64,000 nt of DNA, taken from the NCBI GenBank assembly GCA_003254925.1, contig QANZ01036525.1, forward strand, positions 1 through 64,000. Direction: 5' to 3'. A program made the position numbers and the translations under genes. The notes beneath the pieces are model-generated. The model did not search any database, had not been told where the DNA came from, and saw nothing but the letters and a program-made list of their open reading frames with translations. How positions within the stretch are numbered: the first letter of the stretch is position 1; the number at the start of each line of letters is the position of its first letter. Origin of the DNA: Chamaecrista fasciculata. Its lineage: Eukaryota > Streptophyta > Magnoliopsida > Fabales > Fabaceae. This document shows, piece after piece, positions 58,514 through 64,000 of the stretch.

Positions 58514-59704
58514 ATGTCGAAGCTCATTTCTAAATCGCAATGTCGCAAAGCCCTTCTGTATCTGAAGGGTATCGCATTCGTAACTACATCATCGTCGTCT
58601 TCACCAACCTCACAATACCGTTCTATTTTACTACACCATCCATCGTCGGCATTCGCTCTCAATTACACAACAAATGCAATCGCTTCTTCAGGTAAACACT
58701 CGTATACTGTATCGTACCTCGTAAACAATTTTGGTTTCTCCCCTCAAACTGCTTTAAATGCTTCCAAGCAAGTTCGTTTTGAGACCTCAGAGAAGCCGGA
58801 TTCGGTTGTCAGCTTCTTCCGAAACCACGGCTTCTCTGAGTCTCAGATTAAGGATATCATTAGAAGGGCTCCATGGTTGCTTTCCTACCACCCCAATAAA
58901 ACAATTTTGCCCAAGTTTGAATTCTTCCACTCCAAAGGTGCTTCTACCTCTGACATTGTCTCGATGACGACTAAGAGCCCGTTTTTCCTACGGAGAAGCT
59001 TGGAGAATCATTTAATCCCCACATTTGATTTTCTAAAAGGGTTTTTTCTATCTGATGAGGCCACCATGGATTGTATAAAAGCATATACACCTATTATGTA
59101 TGTCAACAATTTGGCACCAAGTGTCAAATTGTTGCTTGAGAATGGAGTGACAGAGTTAATCATTGCTCGCATACTTGGTCAGAGAGCAAGTGCAATTATA
59201 CAAACCCCGCCAAATGATCTTGTGAAGGCTGTAGAGGAAGTTAAGGCTTTGGGATTTAATCCTTTGCAATCAACATTCTTTTTGGCATTGAAAGCTAAAC
59301 TGTGTTTGAGCCAATCTCAGTGGGAAGCCAAAGTTGATGTCTATAAGAAGTGGGGGTGGTCCGAAGAAGCATGTTTGGAAGCATTTAGGAAGCAACCGCA
59401 ATGTATGCTGGCATCCAAGGATAAAATAGATGCAGTTATGAGTTTTTGGGTCAACCAGTTAGGATGGGATCCTTTGGTCCTTGTCGAAGGACCAATGATG
59501 TTTGGATTTAGCTTGAAGAAAAGGATTATCCCAAGGGCTTTGGTTTTGCAGTTTCTTCTCTCGAAAAGTCTAAGAAACAAGAATGATAGCTTACTCTGTC
59601 CATTTATTATTCCTGAAAAGATGTTCCTAAAAAGATTTGTGGAATGTTTTGAGGGGCATGATTATCAGCTATTAAAGCTATATGAAGAAAATATGAACAT
59701 GTAA
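58514..59704 (+). CDS. mTERF-family protein, copy 4
   Basis: 396 residues, intronless, starting MSKLISKSQCRKALLYLKGI. It has the same presequence and repeat layout as copies 1 and 3. In the stretch from about residue 158 to 265 it differs from copy 1 at about 37 of 108 positions (AYTPIMYVNNLAPSVK against TYPLIISKSLLEPSVK), whereas the rest differs at only about a dozen. It is closest to the broken copy 2. The 5' flank carries the shared block but not the 1.2 kb fold-back. Mitochondrial nucleic-acid binding is inferred from family and presequence. Confidence 0.9.
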   Translation: MSKLISKSQCRKALLYLKGIAFVTTSSSSSPTSQYRSILLHHPSSAFALNYTTNAIASSGKHSYTVSYLVNNFGFSPQTALNASKQVRFETSEKPDSVVSFFRNHGFSESQIKDIIRRAPWLLSYHPNKTILPKFEFFHSKGASTSDIVSMTTKSPFFLRRSLENHLIPTFDFLKGFFLSDEATMDCIKAYTPIMYVNNLAPSVKLLLENGVTELIIARILGQRASAIIQTPPNDLVKAVEEVKALGFNPLQSTFFLALKAKLCLSQSQWEAKVDVYKKWGWSEEACLEAFRKQPQCMLASKDKIDAVMSFWVNQLGWDPLVLVEGPMMFGFSLKKRIIPRALVLQFLLSKSLRNKNDSLLCPFIIPEKMFLKRFVECFEGHDYQLLKLYEENMNM

Positions 59705-62240
59705 GATCATGTGAAGAAATGCTCGCAAGTGTTTTTCATGGAACTTTTAATATATAGTCTTGTGTTAGTCAGCCTCATTTTGCACCTCATTAGTCTTTGC
59801 CATTTAAGTACTGTGGATGTTTAAATTTTGATTCAACAAACTTTGCTGACTTGTTACATTTACTACCTTGGACCTTCATTGGAGGTTTAGAGATTATTAC
59901 TATTCACAATTATGATCTATAAGGCGTGAACTCTTCATAAAAGGAGCGATGCCTGTTTTTGAAACATGTTGGACACTTTTATATGATATAATGCGATACT
60001 TTAAATTACATTCGGACTCTATCGATGTTGATGTGTACCAGTGTCCACCTAAGCATTCATTGTTTCTTGTATATCATTTTTTATGTTACTTGATGCTTTC
60101 TCTATAATGGATTTAAGCATAGAGAGGTACTGCGGTTGCAGAAAATGTTTGTGAGCAATTTTAAATATGGAGGTTTTGCCCTGGTTGTATTAACAATACT
60201 TTTTGCATAAAGACACACGATTAAAATTGAGATTGTGTAATAATTGAACTCTGAGCAGATTTTGGGATTTACTGATATGAAACTGAATCAACAGAGAAGG
60301 TGGTGATGAAATGGAGGTTTGCCATAATGTAAACTACTGAATGCACTTCTGTTTGCGTGTGTGTTTGTGTGTGTAGACACACACACACTCACTTGTTTGT
60401 ATGAATTTGTTTTCCATTGTATGTATTTATGAATTTGTTTCTCTGCTGTACTAACGTTGCTTTTTTCCTTCAAACACACCACTTCAAGGAGATTGTGTTA
60501 ACATCAAATTCTGGAGGAGATTCACTGATTTAAATCAGCAAAAGTGTTTCAATGTTGATTTTTGATGTAGACTATAGGATGTTAGTTTTGCTATGCCTTT
60601 GCTGAAGTTGAATAAATCAAGCAATAACTGCTGATTCATTGGAGATTTTGGACGATATAGACTAATGGATGTTTATTTTGATATGCCTTTGCTGAAGTTG
60701 ATTATGTAGATAATAGTCAAATCGTTGAGTTTTAGCATTTTAGCAAATTCTATTATTTTCAAGTTATTAATATTTATGCTGATGCTTCATGAGCAAACTG
60801 AATCCCAATCGTTGTTTAAAATCTGATTTTGGTCCTAATATGTATTCTTTAGGTAAGTAAAATGATTATGTATCACTTAACGGTCTCTCTGTAGTTGACT
60901 GGATTCTTTTTCTTTTTTTCACAAATAGAAATGGCATATTTTGATTGGTTATTGTTATTAATTCATGTTTCTTACTTTTTTCAATAGCTTTAGAAATTCA
61001 AGCTACTGTGGCAATTTTCTCTCAATAATAGATTCGTTTCTCAGATTGGATATGGTACATACTCTTGCCAATGTTGTCCGTCAATTCATGTTTTTAATTG
61101 CAGTCCTTGGAATGGAGCTTTTTAGGAATATTAATGATGCAGAGAAAAAATGGAATTGGAGAACTATTGGTTGATTTGTTTTTTCAGTAATGTATAAATC
61201 TCCCTTCTTGCTAAACAAATTATGTGGAGCAGAGTATTGAGGATCTTTAAGGAGTTTCATCACTCCTTTTATCTTAAACTGACAAAAATATATTGAAGTT
61301 GCTTGAATTCATCGTTAATGTGTTACATCAATGTGTCTACATTCCAAATATCTTTTATGAATATGTAAAGTACCTGTTCTTGCACATGACACTTCATTTG
61401 TATTAACTATACTTTGATTGTTATTTTAGATATACACTCGAAACATTTAGTACGTTTTTGGTTGTCCTTGTTGTACTAAATACACGTTTTACATGGAGAC
61501 TCAATAAGAATATTGAGATTGTGTAGGAGCTGAAGTCTGGGAAGATTTGTGATTTACTGATATGAAACTGAATCATCAAAAGGTACTGATGAAAATGAAA
61601 TGTAGGTTATTCTTAAACTGAATGCTCGTTTGTTTGTTTGTCTGTGTGTATGTTTTGTATGAGTTTTAATTTTCATTATATACATGTATGAATTAGCAAA
61701 TGAAATGTTTCAATGGAGATTTTTCATGATGTAGACTATGGAATGCTAGTTCTGTTACATCTTTTGCTGAAGTTTAGTGAATCCACTGAGTTACTGCTGA
61801 TTCAATGGAGATTTTAGATTTTAGATTTTAGATTTTAGAAAATTATATTATTTTCAATTTATTGATATTTGAGCAGAGGCATCAAGAACTAACTGAACAG
61901 CCATTACTAAATAAAGATTTAAACATTGAACTGATGGAACATACCATTTTTTAAAGGCAACAATTTACGATGGATGCTTATCAATTGATCATTTTTTGCA
62001 AGTATAATTATGTCATTGGCCAGGACTAAATGGTCAGCTATACCAATAAAACCATGGATCAAAGAAATATAGATGATTGGGAATCCAAAAAATGAAGTGG
62101 CTCTAAAAAGATTCAAACAAAGCAAAATCCAATAACTGTCTAGAATGAATTAAAATAATGATTTTGTCCATTGACATCCCTTATACTCTTGTAGATACCC
62201 AGAATATCCCATCTTGAAGAGAATCCCAATTTGAAAACAT
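59705..62240. other. 3' flank of mTERF copy 4
   Basis: Holds the common mTERF 3'-flank repeat (to about 60990), then a unique tail that reappears in shortened form behind copy 1. Includes a GT/CA-rich palindrome at about 60356-60392 and short GATTTTA tandem repeats near 61810-61838. No separate gene was recognised. Confidence 0.55.
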
Positions 62241-62634
62241 GTCTGTCTATGGGAATGGATCATCTCCAGTATTTTCTCTCTTCATTCTCTCCATTTTATT
62301 CAATCACATCCATTCAAGTAATCTGACCGCTACAAAAAGAGCCACGTCGCCCCTAGCATCAAATCAGGCCTTTTTTCCTTTTGTTTTTTTTTTAAATTTC
62401 AAATGCCACCTGAAACCATAGTTTGAAGAACCGGACCGGACCAGCCGGTTCAAACCGGAAACCGCCGAACCGGCCAGTGAGCCGGTCTGGTTCACCTCCT
62501 TAGACCGTTTTGCAATCAACCCTCTTTCAAAGCGGTTTGAACTGTCGATTTTTTGCTGACTCGGGTGACCCGGAAGTGAACCGCCTTCATTGAACCGGAC
62601 ATGTACCGGAATTTTGACAAAATTGTTGCGGTCA

Positions 62635-62688
62635 GGATTCGAACCCAGTACCCAATACACAAATGGGAAGGGAAATACCACTACACCA
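62635..62688 (-). promoter_or_regulatory. A-box/B-box pair (tRNA-like)
   Basis: On the minus strand TGGTGTAGTGG (A-box-like) is followed 32 bases later by GGTTCGAATCC, a perfect B box. The spacing suits a tRNA gene, but no complete cloverleaf was drawn. It may be a tRNA-derived piece captured by the hAT element. Confidence 0.5.
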
Positions 62689-62894
62689 GCACATGTGTTT
62701 GTTAATACAATTATTTTTTAGTTTCAAGACTTGTTTGATGTGGTTATGTTTTAAATTTAAGTTTTATGTAGTGTGACTTAAATATTTACCACTTATTATA
62801 TGTGATGGACCTATGGTTATGTTTAAATTTTACTTTATATTTAAATTATTGTAAGATATTAAAGTGTATTTGATGAATATGTATATTTGAAAAT

Positions 62895-63169
62895 GAGTAA
62901 ACTACTAAATTGGTCCCTGGATTATTGACTCGCTAACAGATTGGTCCCCAAATTTAAAAAATTGACAAATAGGTCCTCAAATTTTTCTAACGAGTCAAAT
63001 AGGTCCCCGAATTTTTCTAACATTTGTCAAATAAGTCCTTCTGTGCATGTTATTCGGGGACTTATTTGACTCGTTAGAAAATTTCGGGGACCTATTTGTC
63101 AATTTCTTAAATTCGAGGACCAATCTGTCAGCGAGCCAATAATCTAGGGACCAATTTGGTAGTTTACTC
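62895..63169. mobile_element. Nested fold-back element
   Basis: A 275-base element with ends GAGTAAACTACTAAATTGG and inverse, flanked by the exact 10-base repeat ATTTGAAAAT (62885-62894 and 63170-63179). It lies inside the hAT element, so it inserted later. Confidence 0.87.
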
Positions 63170-63355
63170 ATTTGAAAATATATTTTTTAAGTAAACCGGC
63201 TTAACTGGTTGAACCAGTGACCCAGCGGTTGAACTATTGAACCAGTGACTCGAGCCCTTCGACTGGTCAATTGCCGGTCCGGTTTTTTGCACTATGCCTG
63301 AAACGCACACACACATGCACATTGAAATTTGAATGGAGGGAATTTTCTTGACTAG

Positions 63356-63824
63356 AACCTTATTTTGATCCCTCACATATTATCTTTTCTCAATTTGGTC
63401 CTTCTTAAAATTTGCTTCTCAATTTGGTCTCTTACAAATGTTTTTGTTATCAAAGTTAGTCCCTCCATTTAATTTTTAACAGAGTTGATGATGTGTCAAG
63501 TTAAATGATAAGTATTACTTTTTTTTTTTTTTCAGTTAGGTCCTGTTTAATTTTTCTTTCTCAATTTAATCCTTCAAAAATATTTATGTTATTAAAATTA
63601 CTCCTTCCATCAAATTTTTAATGAAGTTGATATTGGGGCACTATTATAATTAAAGTTAATCTCTCTATCATCATTTAACTTGACACATTACTAACTCTGT
63701 TAAAAAGTGAATGGAGGAACTAACTTTAATAACAAAAACATTTATAAGAGACCAAATTGAGAAGCAAATTTTAAGAAGGACCAAATTGAGAAACATATAA
63801 TATGTGAGGGACCAAAATAAGGTT
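63356..63824. mobile_element. Fold-back element
   Basis: The arms starting AACCTTATTTTGATCCCTC are inverted at the right. Inner words (CAATTTGGTCCTTCTTAAAA) pair across the centre. No target-site duplication was found. The segment 63830-63945 repeats part of its interior (CTCCTTCCATCAAATTTTTAA) in direct orientation. Confidence 0.7.
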
Positions 63825-63948
63825 TTACAATTTGGTCCTGTTTAAATTTACTTTCTTAATTTAATCCCTAAAAAATATTTTGGTTATTAAAGTTACTCCT
63901 TCCATCAAATTTTTAACGAAGTTGATACTGTGGCATTATTATAATTAA

Positions 63949-64000
63949 GGCAAAAGACTTCTTGGCGCCTCTAACATTTGAGGTCAGTTTCAGTTATGCC
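63949..64000. mobile_element. Fold-back MULE, GGCAAAAG family (cut by window end)
   Basis: The last 52 bases begin GGCAAAAGACTTC and continue with TCAGTTTCAGTTATGCC, the same start as the elements at 31956 and 42663. Confidence 0.65.

Larger units (their letters stand above)
62417..63296. mobile_element. hAT-type element with internal tRNA-like promoter boxes
   Basis: Ends CATAGTTTGAAGAACCGGAC and, inverted, CATAGTGCAAAAAACCGGAC. The exact 8-base duplication CCTGAAAC lies at 62409-62416 and 63297-63304. Subterminal CCGGTT words resemble those of the 43709 element. The interior holds a Pol III-like box pair and a nested fold-back at 62895. Confidence 0.85.

Overview
The window is nuclear DNA of a eudicot plant. 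Evidence: AT-rich intergenic DNA, spliced genes with GT-AG introns, plant-specific families (SRC2-type C2 protein, PDP-type PWWP protein, plant SANT/EAR protein, an mTERF array), CCCTAAA telomere-like repeats, and dense MULE, hAT and LTR debris. The species cannot be named from the sequence; a rosid is plausible.

Left half (1-29 kb), ordinary genes. A one-exon SRC2-like C2-domain gene lies at 1915-2745 (-). A PWWP/PDP-family gene lies at 4339-6968 (-) and carries one in-frame TGA. A seven-coding-exon mitochondrial thiamine diphosphate carrier lies at 12.5-17.2 kb (+). A three-exon small protein resembling the complex I assembly factor NDUFAF4 lies at 19176-20928 (-). A SANT-domain, EAR-motif chromatin protein lies at 24120-28557 (-). 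SRC2 and a SANT paralogue are near neighbours in Arabidopsis as well, so this side may preserve old synteny. A 5' fragment of U2 snRNA sits at about 7986.

Middle (29-34.5 kb), no convincing gene. It holds a series of fold-back (long inverted repeat) DNA elements and a degenerate telomere-like tract, and ends at a 188-base run of N.

Right half (34.7-62 kb), a tandem mTERF array. Copies 1, 3 and 4 are open; copy 2 is split by a degraded Copia element. About 4.3 kb around copy 1 is repeated almost base for base around copy 3, 13.9 kb away. All copies carry a putative mitochondrial presequence and lack introns. They differ mostly in one central stretch of mTERF repeats.

Mobile DNA. At least fourteen fold-back or MITE-like elements can be delimited, many by exact 9-11 bp target-site duplications (Mutator type); four others have 8 bp duplications (hAT type). 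Two related MULEs (40082-41176 and 56211-57348) share ends but carry different non-transposon inserts. The second holds recognisable host exon fragments, which makes this a Pack-MULE family. The second also sits inside a solo LTR. All calls come from reading the sequence; no database search was run.
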